Source: Arcticibacter sp041902385
Lineage (GTDB): Bacteria; Bacteroidota; Bacteroidia; Sphingobacteriales; Sphingobacteriaceae
Assembly: GCF_041902385.1 (NCBI RefSeq)
Contig: NZ_CP169244.1
Coordinates: forward strand, 744,001 to 808,000
Direction of reading: 5' to 3'
Length of the DNA stretch: 64,000 nucleotides
How positions within the stretch are numbered: the first letter of the stretch is position 1; each line of letters starts with the position of its first letter. Shown here in pieces: positions 8,713 to 17,398 of this stretch. The notes under the pieces are model-generated. The model saw only the letters and a program-made list of their open reading frames with translations. It searched no databases and was not told the DNA's origin. The position numbers and the translations under genes were made by a program.

Positions 8713-9747
8713 ATGATAAGAAGACGCCCACACATCGTTTGTTTCCTTCTTTCTGCCCTAACCCTGCTGCTGTCCTGCACAAGGGAGCGCCAGGTACAGA
8801 CCAGCTTTTACTACTGGAAAACGGCATTCTCCCTGACAAGCATTGAAGAAGATGCACTCCGCCACCTTCATGTAAATCGGCTCTTCGTCAGGATCATGGA
8901 CGTTGACTGGAGCACGGAGAGGTCTGAGCCAGTCCCCGTCTCGCCTGTCGTGTTCAAACAAGCCATTCCCGACAGCATTGCCCTGGTCCCCGTGGTTTTC
9001 ATCGTCAACAATGCGCTTACTTTCCTCGACAAGCCGGCCATTCAAACGCTCGCTGCAAGAATCGTCAGCTACACCTCTGCCAAGGCAGCGCAGGCAGGAA
9101 AGAAAAAGTTAAGCGAAATTCAAATTGACTGCGACTGGACCAAAAGCACAAAGGCCAATTATTTCGCCTTGCTGGAGGAGATCAAAAAGAAGAAGCCAGC
9201 ATGGAAGCTAAGCGTCACACTCAGGCTTCATCAGTTCAAAAACAGAAGTACCGGAATACCTCCGGCTGATGCCACCGTGCTCATGCTGTATAACATGGGC
9301 AATCTGAGAAAATCCGGGAATCAAAACTCCATACTGGAGCTGAACGAGATGAAGAAATACCTCTCTGATGAGTCGGGCGCATACCCCCTTCCCACAGACG
9401 TGGCTCTGCCTCTTTTCAGCTGGACCGTCGCCTTCCGAAACAATGAGTACCTGGGCATAGCCAGAGTAAGCGCCGCAGACCTGAATAAGGGCAGCACATT
9501 CAGAAAGCGCCCCGGTACACGCTTATATGAAGTGCTGGAGGATCTTCCCCAGGCAGGCCTTAGAAAAAAGGATCTGCTTCGCAATGAATCAGTTCCCGCG
9601 GATACCGTATCAGCAGCCGCCCAACTTATAAAAAAACACTTAACTTCGCACGACAGCCTCAGGGTGCTCTACTACCACCTTGACCAGCAATTACTAAAGA
9701 CCTTTCCCGATGAAAAACTGGAAGAAATTTCTCATCTGTTCAATTAG
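8713..9747 (+). CDS. Lipoprotein with DUF3142-like TIM-barrel features
   Basis: 344 residues from the ATG at 8713, with a lipoprotein signal (LSALTLLLSC, Cys at the cleavage site). It opens with FYYWKTAFSLTSIE and has a core IQIDCDWTKSTKANYFALL, then LSVTLRLHQF, then MLYNMG. This order resembles DUF3142 proteins, whose cores have an 'iQiDfDa..s....Y..ll' strand-helix followed by 'LSiTaL' and 'MlfrMG'. Such proteins are thought to be glycosidase-like TIM barrels; that assignment here is from memory of the motif. Its last 38 bases overlap the next gene, implying translational coupling. Confidence 0.6.
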   Translation: MIRRRPHIVCFLLSALTLLLSCTRERQVQTSFYYWKTAFSLTSIEEDALRHLHVNRLFVRIMDVDWSTERSEPVPVSPVVFKQAIPDSIALVPVVFIVNNALTFLDKPAIQTLAARIVSYTSAKAAQAGKKKLSEIQIDCDWTKSTKANYFALLEEIKKKKPAWKLSVTLRLHQFKNRSTGIPPADATVLMLYNMGNLRKSGNQNSILELNEMKKYLSDESGAYPLPTDVALPLFSWTVAFRNNEYLGIARVSAADLNKGSTFRKRPGTRLYEVLEDLPQAGLRKKDLLRNESVPADTVSAAAQLIKKHLTSHDSLRVLYYHLDQQLLKTFPDEKLEEISHLFN

Positions 9748-12178
9748 CGTATTCACATTTCTAATTATCGAAGTAGCCGTAAATTTCGCCTGCGGGCCTG
9801 AACCCGATCCTTACGATTACTACATCTCCTTCTTCCACAATAACGTGCAGGGCGATGACTATCGCAACTTTTACCTGACCGAGTACCGCTATCTATTTGA
9901 CGATGCAGAACCCGTGAACGAGGCCACCGTCAATTCAAAAGAATGGGCTGCAGCTGCCGGAGGGAAGCTCAAGGCAGCTGATATTGAACAGGTCATGTAT
10001 CATCTTGATAAAAGGGCAGATTCGGCATTAATGCTTGCGCTCAAAGGCGAAAAGGTCCAAATGCCTGATAGCCTCTCCAAGAACCCGTTCGTCAGCTTCC
10101 TGATGAACAAGAAACATCAGGAGTTCAGGGATTACTTCACTCATGCAAAAGATATCGAAGAACAGAACTCGGTCTACGATCCCTGGGATCCTGCTCCTGT
10201 TGACACTGCTGCCCGTCTTAACCTGCTCAGCCAGTCCCTGAGCAAAGCCGGGAAGACCAAAAACAAGTTCCTCAAAACACGGTACTACTACCAGGCCTGC
10301 AAGCTTTCGCTCTTTACTGATAATAACGATCAGACGATCCGGATTTATGACCAGTACCTGGACAAAACGACAGACAGTCACGTAAAAGGATGGGGACTCG
10401 CATTAAAAGCGGGAGCGCAGAGATGGAAGAAAGATACCATTACCTCGGCCTATAACTTCTCAAAAGTCTTCGCTCTTTATCCCGAGAGACGAGTACAGGC
10501 ATATCGTAATTACCGGAATACCCGCGCAAAAGTGAATGACGTCCTCCGGCTGGCTCAGAACAATGAAGAGAAGGCCATGATCTGGGGAATAGAGGGCTTT
10601 GGCGATCCCTCGCTCAACCTCAGCTATTTAGAAAATGCCTATCAGCTTGCGCCTGCTTCACCCGTTGTGAATATCCTTCTCACCAGGGAGCTTAACAAGC
10701 TGGAATCGTACTACCTCACCGATAACTTAAAGAAAAAAGAGAATTTCTATAACCCTTATCAGTTTATTCGTTGGGATTACAACAATACAAAAGCTAAAGA
10801 GGAACAGGCCCTTCATTTGGAGAAGGTCAAAGCGTTCTGTCTGAAGCTTGCTGAAGAAAAGCACAGTCAGCAGCCAAAGCTTGGATATGTTGCGGCAGCC
10901 TATCTTGCCTGGATGGAGAACCACAATGCAGAAGGCTGGTCTTATATGAATAAAATAGCAAAGGACCTCCCCGCAGGGCGACTACAGGATCAGGAAAAAA
11001 TCGTGCGCCTCCTTCTCGCCGCTCAAAAGATCCACGACTATAACCAGGTGAACGAAAAAGAACTGCTGCCTGCCCTTACCTGGCTTGATCAGAAAGTGAA
11101 GGAAGAACACGCTGCTACCCGCTCCACCGACTATTGGGACGGCTACGACGGACGACGATTTGCTGCAACAGCGCGTAACTTCTATCAGATCATCCTTGCA
11201 CCAGCCTACTACGAACAGGGCGATACCGTCAGTGCAGCTCTTGCCATGCTGAAAGGCGATCCACTCCTTGAAGCTGGAAGCAAGGACCCGCTTAGCTGGC
11301 AGACACGTGAGTTTATGAGGACCGGCATCAGACCCAACGCCCTCGTTAAATTGCTCGCCCTGCAGCAACGTCCTTCCGCTGATCAATACGGAAGATTTCT
11401 GCAGGATCGCCTTGCAGCGGTCGACCCCGACGAGCTTAAAGAACTAGCCGGAACCGCCTTCCTTCGCCAGCACCAGTTTGCCAAAGCAGTGCTTTATCTG
11501 AAGCAGGTCCCGGCAAAGAAGCGCGACAGCCTCATCAATGGCTACTATGGTGAAAAGATCGCTACAGGCAACCCATTTGTTGATCGCCTGGCCGACTACC
11601 CGCTGGTCCGCGACACTGTACACGGTTACGGCAAGCTCCGCTACGCCCAGGAAATGGCCGCTCTACAACAAAAGATCAAAACCGATCCAAAGAACGCAGC
11701 GCGCTATTATTACCGAATGGCCAACGGGTTCTACAACAGTGGCACATTCGGAAATTCCTGGTACCTGCTCTCCTACACCTGGACATCGAATGACAGTGAC
11801 CCCGCAGAAAGTCATTATTATTCGGCCGACTATATCAAGGCGAAGACGGCCCGCGAGTATTATCAGAAAGCGATGCAGCTAAGTAAAGACCCTGAGTTCA
11901 GAGCCAGGTGCGTGTTTATGCTTGCAAAATGCTATCAAAAGCAAATCCCCTATCCCGAGTATACATCAGAATTTTTCGATAACTACCAGAAATACCAGGG
12001 TCTCGAAAAAGAGTACCACCGAAAACTCAGGAAGAACCCTTACTTTGCTGAATTGCTTAACAGCTATCCCCGCACGCGTCTCTTTGCAATAGCACAGGGG
12101 GAGTGCTCTTATTTAAGGGACTTTCTCAGCTCATACAACAGACCGACTTCCGGCAAAAAAGGATTGCCAGGGAAATAA
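9710..12178 (+). CDS. Large exported protein of unknown function, 822 aa, helical-repeat type
   Basis: Not recognised. The start overlaps the preceding lipoprotein gene by 38 bases. The N-terminus has a signal or anchor helix (FLICSISVFTFLIIEVAV) ending at a Cys (NFACGPEPDPYDYY), so it may be a lipoprotein. The rest is dominated by paired helices with Y/L/A spacing like TPR repeats (for example GWGLALKAGAQRWKKDTI and AKTAREYYQKAMQLSKDPEF). A TPR-like scaffold that partners with the coupled lipoprotein at the cell envelope is a reasonable inference. A large stem-loop at 12179-12224 ends the unit. Confidence 0.65.
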   Translation: MKNWKKFLICSISVFTFLIIEVAVNFACGPEPDPYDYYISFFHNNVQGDDYRNFYLTEYRYLFDDAEPVNEATVNSKEWAAAAGGKLKAADIEQVMYHLDKRADSALMLALKGEKVQMPDSLSKNPFVSFLMNKKHQEFRDYFTHAKDIEEQNSVYDPWDPAPVDTAARLNLLSQSLSKAGKTKNKFLKTRYYYQACKLSLFTDNNDQTIRIYDQYLDKTTDSHVKGWGLALKAGAQRWKKDTITSAYNFSKVFALYPERRVQAYRNYRNTRAKVNDVLRLAQNNEEKAMIWGIEGFGDPSLNLSYLENAYQLAPASPVVNILLTRELNKLESYYLTDNLKKKENFYNPYQFIRWDYNNTKAKEEQALHLEKVKAFCLKLAEEKHSQQPKLGYVAAAYLAWMENHNAEGWSYMNKIAKDLPAGRLQDQEKIVRLLLAAQKIHDYNQVNEKELLPALTWLDQKVKEEHAATRSTDYWDGYDGRRFAATARNFYQIILAPAYYEQGDTVSAALAMLKGDPLLEAGSKDPLSWQTREFMRTGIRPNALVKLLALQQRPSADQYGRFLQDRLAAVDPDELKELAGTAFLRQHQFAKAVLYLKQVPAKKRDSLINGYYGEKIATGNPFVDRLADYPLVRDTVHGYGKLRYAQEMAALQQKIKTDPKNAARYYYRMANGFYNSGTFGNSWYLLSYTWTSNDSDPAESHYYSADYIKAKTAREYYQKAMQLSKDPEFRARCVFMLAKCYQKQIPYPEYTSEFFDNYQKYQGLEKEYHRKLRKNPYFAELLNSYPRTRLFAIAQGECSYLRDFLSSYNRPTSGKKGLPGK

Positions 12179-12224
12179 AACGTCTCTGACCAGCTTTCAA
12201 TTTGCCAAAAGCAGGTCGGACGTT
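12179..12224 (+). terminator. Terminator of the 8713-12178 unit
   Basis: Nested stem: AACGTC with GACGTT outside, GACC with GGTC and GCTTT with AAAGC inside, interrupted by single-base bulges, followed by CTTTTA. It starts immediately after the stop codon at 12178. Confidence 0.55.
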
Positions 12225-12260
12225 CTTTTAGGCCCGCCAGTTAGCAGGAGCGCCAGGGGA

Positions 12261-14180
12261 TTATAAGTATTCCCAGGCACTCTTGTAAGCGCTTATACCC
12301 TCTGAGTAAGAAATAAAATCAGAGTAAAAAGGAAGAATTGAGAGAGTAGCACCATCCCCTATGACCACCAGTTTCTTGCGAGCACGGGTCATAGCCACAT
12401 TCATACGCCTTATGTCTGCAAGAAAGCCGATATTCTCATCGTAGTTGCTTCTGGTCATACTAATGTATACGATATCCTTCTCCTGCCCCTGAAAGCTGTC
12501 GATCGTATTAACAGCGATCTTCGCCAGGAACTTCTCCAGTCCGCTCACCTGCAGCAATTTATCTTTCAACACAGATATCTGTTCCTTGTAGGGAGAGATA
12601 ACGGCAATTTCAGGAAAACTTTCCAGAGAATGGTGATTCCCCAGTTCTTCCAGATACTGCTCCATATGTCTGAATAAAAAGTCGGCCTCCTCAGGGTTTG
12701 AAATAGCGTACCCCTCCTGCTTCTCTTCAAAACCGCAGCCACCGGTGTCAACGAATAACAAAGGAGAGTCCTCAGCATGTAATAACTTCCCGGCAACAGA
12801 AGAGTGAGCTTTCAGCCGATCATTATAAAAAACTCTTGAAGGATAGTCCATGATCGCCTCATGCATCCGGTATTGCTCATTGAGCAGTACAACGGCCTGA
12901 GGGAAGGCACCGGCACATTTCTGCAGCAAGGTTACGGCCAGACCCTCTCTTGCTGCTTTATCCGACTTAATGGTAGGGGGCAACTGGAAATGGTCTCCCG
13001 CCAGCACCACTTTCCGAGCCTTCAATATAGGTATCCAGCAAGCAGGCTCAAGCGACTGTCCCGCCTCGTCAATAACAACTGTATCGTATTTCCTATCCCT
13101 CACCGTATAATGGTTTGCCCCTACAAGGGTAGCGGTGATTACCTGTGCCTTATTCAGCACATCCTCCATAATAAACTGCTCAGTAGCGCCTGCGTCCTTC
13201 AAAATACGATGAGCCTCCGTGAACAAGGCTTTACGCTGCTCGCGCTCGGCATGACCGAAGTTCCGCTTGTACTTCTGAGCCATATTCCTCAGCTCATTTG
13301 CCTGTTTCTTAAATGACCGTACCTCCTTCATCCCGAGATGTTCCTCCATCCGGCTGTCGAGGGTAAGTTTCGACAGCCCTTCAGATACTCTGACCGGATT
13401 TCCCACCCGGACCACGCGCACCCCTTCATTTGCCAGCTTCTCCGTCAGGAGGTCCACAGCCGCATTGCTTGGCGCCACGGCGAGGATCTGCTTCTCCCCT
13501 TCTTGCAGAAGCGCGGTAATCGCACTGATGAGGGTGGTAGTCTTCCCTGTCCCCGGCGGGCCATGCACAATAGCCAGATCTTCTGCTGCAAGTATCCTGT
13601 GCAGCGCATCCTGCTGAGAGGCGTTCAGATTGTTGAAGGACTGGTCTCCACTTAAGGATTTGAAAGCAGGCTGTTCCTGTCCCGTAAGTACCCGGATCAA
13701 ATGCCCCTGTTTTTGATCCTCTGACAATTCAGCAGCCCCTTCCAGCGCCTTTTCCATCTCATCGTAGCTCGTATCATCGAACAGAAGATCCATACCCAGC
13801 TTGCCCTTGCCAGCCCATTCGGGCAGTTCATCCTCGCGGAAAGAAACCCTCATGGTATTTCCGTTAAGGTGAACCACCGTTCCTTCTATGCGGTCGCGAT
13901 GAGGATCATGATTAGAGAATAAGGCAACCGAGCCCCCAAACCGGAATTGATGCACCAGGTCCTGATGCGTCGTCCTCTCCACCTCCACACTCAGATAATC
14001 TCCCCTGCCAAACTCGGTATTCCTGATAGCCACAGGATACCAGCAAAGACCGCTGATCCTCCTGTCGGCTAGCGAAGTAACAGAGGTCAGCTCCCTATAG
14101 GAGCGAAGGTCTTCGGCGCGTTCAATATTTAATAATTCAAGTAACTTCTGAAAGTAGGGATTGCTGGGTAACTGGCTCAT
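12261..14180 (-). CDS. Superfamily 1B DNA/RNA helicase (SMUBP-2/Dna2-like)
   Basis: ATP-driven nucleic-acid unwinding enzyme of the IGHMBP2/Hcs1 group, 639 residues, cytosolic. The helicase motifs are all present in order: Walker A VHGPPGTGKTTTLISA, motif II VVIDEAGQSLEPA, motif III VLAGDHFQLPPT, motif IV region LLNEQYRMHEAIMDYP, motif V TIDSFQGQEKDIVYIS, and motif VI RRMNVAMTRARKKLVVIGD. The N-terminal 170 residues match the beta-barrel domain that precedes the helicase core in this group. It is a stand-alone gene; nothing nearby suggests a defence system, so a housekeeping role in replication or RNA handling is the simplest reading. Confidence 0.92.
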   Translation of the reverse strand: MSQLPSNPYFQKLLELLNIERAEDLRSYRELTSVTSLADRRISGLCWYPVAIRNTEFGRGDYLSVEVERTTHQDLVHQFRFGGSVALFSNHDPHRDRIEGTVVHLNGNTMRVSFREDELPEWAGKGKLGMDLLFDDTSYDEMEKALEGAAELSEDQKQGHLIRVLTGQEQPAFKSLSGDQSFNNLNASQQDALHRILAAEDLAIVHGPPGTGKTTTLISAITALLQEGEKQILAVAPSNAAVDLLTEKLANEGVRVVRVGNPVRVSEGLSKLTLDSRMEEHLGMKEVRSFKKQANELRNMAQKYKRNFGHAEREQRKALFTEAHRILKDAGATEQFIMEDVLNKAQVITATLVGANHYTVRDRKYDTVVIDEAGQSLEPACWIPILKARKVVLAGDHFQLPPTIKSDKAAREGLAVTLLQKCAGAFPQAVVLLNEQYRMHEAIMDYPSRVFYNDRLKAHSSVAGKLLHAEDSPLLFVDTGGCGFEEKQEGYAISNPEEADFLFRHMEQYLEELGNHHSLESFPEIAVISPYKEQISVLKDKLLQVSGLEKFLAKIAVNTIDSFQGQEKDIVYISMTRSNYDENIGFLADIRRMNVAMTRARKKLVVIGDGATLSILPFYSDFISYSEGISAYKSAWEYL

Positions 14181-14532
14181 GAATAATAACGTCCAATAAT
14201 AAACATATCCCGGCTAATAATATTGTATTTATTACAATGATAGCTCTGAAACTTTGCAGGCGCTTAGAGTATTTTAAGGAACGTTTAGCGCTGTTGTCGA
14301 TCGGGCCCTTTATGGATGCGCAAAACGGCATCAATACCCCCTTTGAGAAAAGGCAGCAGCTATTTTATCTTATGTAAAGTATGCTTCAACGAGGTGGACG
14401 AAAGCAACTGCGGGCTCTTTGAATTTAATTAGCTTTTAAAATGTTAATGAATTTCTCTAGCACTTCCTTTAGGAAGAAAAATAACTCATCATACGTGACT
14501 TATTTAGTAAATAGTGTAGGCATAATGGTGAC
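14181..14532. other. Intergenic region with a possible 45-codon reading frame
   Basis: About 350 bases. It holds a small inverted repeat at 14222-14238 (ATTGTA, five bases, TACAAT) and, right after it, an ATG-started frame 14237-14374 coding 45 residues. The frame has no clear ribosome-binding site or homology that I can recognise and may be chance. The remainder has no visible gene. Confidence 0.35.
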
Positions 14533-14886
14533 TTACTCATTTTTTTCATTGAGTGCTGCTTCCAAAACAGCTCTATTGTTTTCGCCCCATCTCTCCAAAC
14601 TGATTATTAAAGGCAACAGACTAGTTCCCAAATCAGTTAACCGATATTCAATTCTAGGAATCTTTGTATCGAAAGAAAATTTATCAACAAAGCCATGCTT
14701 TACCAATTCGTCCAATTGCTTGTTCATTACCCGCCTGTCTACCGCTATTTTCTTTTGTAATGCACCTGGTCTTTTTACCCCATCTGAAATGTAATAGATC
14801 AGCATCAGTTTCCACTTTCCATCCAAAAGTTCCTTAAATACGTGCAGGCCACAATCCTTCCTTACAGGAATTTTCTTCTTGTACAT
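14533..14886 (-). CDS. HxlR-family transcriptional regulator
   Basis: Winged-helix DNA-binding protein of 117 residues. Family signs are the N-terminal cysteine (PVRKDCGLHVF), the GKWKLMLIYYI helix, the recognition region LQKKIAVDRRVMNKQLDEL, the wing KIPRIEYRLTDLG, and the LLPLIISLERWGE end. HxlR proteins usually sense electrophiles or redox change, often through this cysteine, and control a divergent oxidoreductase or monooxygenase-like gene. Here the divergent neighbour is a broken EthD gene, and a 32-bp perfect palindrome, the probable operator, lies between them. Confidence 0.92.
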   Translation of the reverse strand: MYKKKIPVRKDCGLHVFKELLDGKWKLMLIYYISDGVKRPGALQKKIAVDRRVMNKQLDELVKHGFVDKFSFDTKIPRIEYRLTDLGTSLLPLIISLERWGENNRAVLEAALNEKNE

Positions 14887-14908
14887 CGCTTAGTCAATCA
14901 ATTGTCAT

Positions 14909-14940
14909 AGCAAGTACGCACAAATTTGTGCGTACTTGCT
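14909..14940. promoter_or_regulatory. 32-bp perfect palindrome, probable HxlR operator
   Basis: The half AGCAAGTACGCACAAA is followed directly by its exact reverse complement, with no spacer. It begins 23 bases upstream of the HxlR start codon, in the divergent promoter region. HxlR dimers bind palindromic sites in this position; binding here is inferred. Confidence 0.6.
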
Positions 14941-14948
14941 GTAGGGTA

Positions 14949-15161
14949 TGTAATGAAATAAGTTTGTCTGAAATTAGTTTTCCTAAGCCCTTATACGATG
15001 CTGTAGTAGAAATCTCGTTTGACTCGTTTGAGGATTTCAACACCTTCTTCACATCAGAAAATTATCTAACAAAGGTTCGTCCCGATGAACCCACTTTCTT
15101 TGATACTGAAAATTATATCGCAATGGCAACCAATGAAACAGTCGTTAAACCTGGTGCGTAA
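14949..15161 (+). pseudogene. Remnant of an EthD-domain protein
   Basis: The open frame codes a segment with the typical end of EthD-type dimeric alpha/beta-barrel proteins: YDAVVEISFDSFEDFNTFF, then VRPDEPTFFD, then AMATNETVVK. A full EthD protein has about 50 more residues before this, including the start, and there is no room for them between the palindrome and the homology. No ATG lies in frame upstream. It is therefore an N-terminally deleted copy. Its position suggests it was the original target gene of the HxlR regulator. Confidence 0.6.
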
Positions 15162-15172
15162 TTAATAACCTT

Positions 15173-15218
15173 ATCAATAACGCACATCCAACCCATTAGT
15201 CCGGTGTGCGTTATTGAT
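15173..15218. terminator. 14-bp perfect stem-loop after the EthD remnant
   Basis: ATCAATAACGCACA (15173-15186) pairs exactly with TGTGCGTTATTGAT (15205-15218) around an 18-base loop. It lies just downstream of the remnant's stop codon and probably ends its transcript; no T-run follows directly. Confidence 0.5.
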
Positions 15219-15382
15219 CAAACTATTTACGTCCTTTAAGTCAAAAAGTAAAGAACTGCGTAACAGAATTGCAGTTCCGCGGAGGTGCTGGACATATTTC
15301 CGGTGCAAAGCGCTACACATTTTACTTTTCACTGGTGAACCTTGGACCGGAGCTTGCTATATTGCCGCAACAACATCCAGAT

Positions 15383-15940
15383 ATGATCTTCCAGGAATAC
15401 CTAACGTACTTTAAACAAATTATAGAAGCGCCCGCTCCGCCTGCGCCCTACGACAACCCCGATTACAGCAACTACACACTTCTAAACTGGACCAGGTTAA
15501 ACAGATGGTTAAAAACCGGTATTCTAACAGAAAGTATTGGCAGTACTGTAGCAGCCATCCAGTCGCCTCAGCAATGGATCGTCATTACAGAACCCTGGTG
15601 CGGTGATGCAGCGCATATCGTTCCCTTCCTCGAAAAGATTGCGGCGCTGAATCCCCTGATTCAAGTCGACTACGAGCTTAGAGACGCTGAACCCTTCCGG
15701 ATCAATCAGTACCTAACAAACGGAACCAAGTCAATTCCCAGGCTTATCATACGCAATGCTCAGGGCGAAGACCTGGCAGTATGGGGACCGCGTCCGGCGA
15801 AATGCCAGGAAGTCTACCAGAAGCTCACGTCTGAGAAAGCAGACTTTGAAACCGTTAAAAACGAGCTGCAGAAGTGGTATAACAAAGACAAGGGAGTAGA
15901 AATACAGCGAGAGATCGAAGAACTGCTGGCGGGTATCTGA
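15383..15940 (+). CDS. Thioredoxin-like protein (Thioredoxin_9 type)
   Basis: 185 residues from the ATG at 15383 (MIFQEYLTYFKQII); an upstream frame to 15269 adds residues without family character. The thioredoxin-fold centre is WIVITEPWCGDAAHIVPFL, with a WCGDA motif that keeps only the first cysteine of a CxxC pair. IPRLIIRNAQGEDL supplies the cis-proline strand. This cytosolic family is common in Bacteroidota and its redox partner is unknown. A single cysteine argues against a simple dithiol oxidoreductase. It appears monocistronic. Confidence 0.8.
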   Translation: MIFQEYLTYFKQIIEAPAPPAPYDNPDYSNYTLLNWTRLNRWLKTGILTESIGSTVAAIQSPQQWIVITEPWCGDAAHIVPFLEKIAALNPLIQVDYELRDAEPFRINQYLTNGTKSIPRLIIRNAQGEDLAVWGPRPAKCQEVYQKLTSEKADFETVKNELQKWYNKDKGVEIQREIEELLAGI

Positions 15941-16156
15941 GAGAAAATTCCAAAGGAACGGAGAAAGCTTCACTATAGGAGTGTCACAAACTAACATACC
16001 CGGATATTCCGATCGCTCACGATCTCCCTCCAGACCACCTTCATCTCCAAACGTATGTCGGCTCTCTATCACTTCAACTAGCAGAAGAGCTTGCATTTTT
16101 TGTCTTGATTTTGAAAGGTGGACCTACTTTTCAGATCGTTGTTGATGCCCGATGCG

Positions 16157-16164
16157 TATCTTTG
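16157..16164 (+). promoter_or_regulatory. Bacteroidota -7 box abutting the Rpn-type gene start
   Basis: TATCTTTG, perfect to TAnnTTTG, ends three bases before the ATG at 16168. Transcription would start at or just after the start codon, so either the mRNA is leaderless or the box is fortuitous. Confidence 0.5.
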
Positions 16165-16167
16165 ATT

Positions 16168-17130
16168 ATGACCAATCATCTCCAGCCGTCCACTACAAAG
16201 TTCATAGATCCGCTTACAGACTACGGTTTTCGCTATTATTTCGGTTCAGAGCCCAGAAAAGACATTCTGATTGAATTTCTTAATGACCTGTTTGACGGAG
16301 AACGACACATAGAAGACCTCCACTTTACGCCCACTGAGTACGATGGCGATGAAGGCACAGACAAGCGGGTGCTGTTCGATCTAAATTGCCGGGGCCGCAA
16401 TAATGAGCACTTTATTATTGAGATGCAACGCGTCAGACAGGAGTATTTCAAAGACAGGGCTCTTTACTATACCTCAAGGCTTATTCAGCGACTCCTTTCG
16501 AAAGGCGAAGAAACGAACAGATATGAACTGCCGGCAGTGTACCTGATCGGCATACTTGAGTTCAGGATGGACGACAACCAAAAAGAACAGTATTTTCACG
16601 ATATTGCCCTGAGGGATAAGGAAAACGGCAAACTATTTTACAATAAGTTCGGTTTTAAATTTTTGGAATTGAGTAACTTTGAAAAAGAAGGATATGTACT
16701 GGAAAGTAGCCGCGACAAATGGATGTACCTGCTCAAGCATATGCACAAAATGGACAGGCTTCCAGCATTTTTAGATAAGCGGGTCTTTCAGAAGATTTTC
16801 AGTATAGCAGAAGTATCCAAATTATCGAAGGAGGAACGTATGGCATATGAAGCAAGTTTAAAGGCAAAATGGGATACCCAAAACGCCTTTGCCTATGTGG
16901 AGAAGAAAGGAAGGGAAGAAGGTCGGCAAGAAGGCCTCCAAGAAGGTCGGCAAGAAGGCCGGCGAGAAGGCCGGCAAGAAGGCAAGCAAGAAGGCTTGCA
17001 AGAAGGCTTACAAGAAGGCCGGGGCGAAGAAAAACGGAGTATCGCCCGTGCCATGAAGGCTGACGGAATCCCTGTTGTTCAGATCAGCAAGTTTACCGGG
17101 CTGACTCCTGAAGAGATAGAAAGCTTATAG
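16168..17130 (+). CDS. Rpn-family PD-(D/E)XK nuclease / putative transposase
   Basis: 320 residues. The N-terminal FIDPLTDYGFRYYFG, LIEFLNDLF and the nuclease core VLFDLNCRGRNNEHFIIEMQR (aspartate, then E-x-Q) define the Rpn/'PD-(D/E)XK nuclease family transposase' group, which includes the recombination-promoting Rpn nucleases. Residues about 248-290 are a run of EGRQEG-type repeats, encoded by a near-12-bp DNA repeat at about 16917-17027, followed by a small C-terminal helical domain ending in LTPEEIESL. Repeat-number change in this linker is common in the family. No IS ends are visible, so it is a stand-alone nuclease gene rather than a mobile element. Confidence 0.85.
   Translation: MTNHLQPSTTKFIDPLTDYGFRYYFGSEPRKDILIEFLNDLFDGERHIEDLHFTPTEYDGDEGTDKRVLFDLNCRGRNNEHFIIEMQRVRQEYFKDRALYYTSRLIQRLLSKGEETNRYELPAVYLIGILEFRMDDNQKEQYFHDIALRDKENGKLFYNKFGFKFLELSNFEKEGYVLESSRDKWMYLLKHMHKMDRLPAFLDKRVFQKIFSIAEVSKLSKEERMAYEASLKAKWDTQNAFAYVEKKGREEGRQEGLQEGRQEGRREGRQEGKQEGLQEGLQEGRGEEKRSIARAMKADGIPVVQISKFTGLTPEEIESL
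16917..17027 (+). repeat. In-frame GAAGGC-type tandem repeat
   Basis: Imperfect 12-base units of the kind GAAGGTCGGCAA or GAAGGCCTCCAA repeat about nine times inside the Rpn-type gene and encode the EGRQEG linker. Slipped-strand change of unit number would alter linker length without breaking the frame. Confidence 0.7.
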
Positions 17131-17398
17131 TATTCCTGTTTTCAGTAACCCTAGACTGTCAGGGTCAAGCAAAATCCCGTTCAGGATACCACTCTACCGT
17201 CATACATCGCGTTAGACGCCCTACATTTGGTTAAGCAAAATCCCATTGGGGATCACGTGCCGGTCTGCTGCCCCTTTCATATCCTGTCGCATTTACCCCT
17301 TAATATGTCCGGTTTACCTCCCATCAACCATTACAGGAAGCCTTAACTTTACATAGTCAACCAATAACAAGATTTAAAAACCAATAAAACAGAACATT

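Noticed and set aside
12261..14180. The SF1 helicase and nearby Rpn nuclease as a defence island
   Set aside because: No other defence genes surround them, and both occur as stand-alone genes in many genomes.
14237..14374. 45-codon reading frame after a small inverted repeat
   Set aside because: No ribosome-binding site or recognisable family; kept only as a note in the intergenic entry.
16917..17027. Regular repeats considered as a CRISPR array
   Set aside because: They are in-frame coding repeats for the EGRQEG linker with no unique spacers.
17160..17250. Two AAGCAAAATCCC direct repeats about 66 bases apart
   Set aside because: Short, imperfect beyond 12 bases and not linked to any element end.
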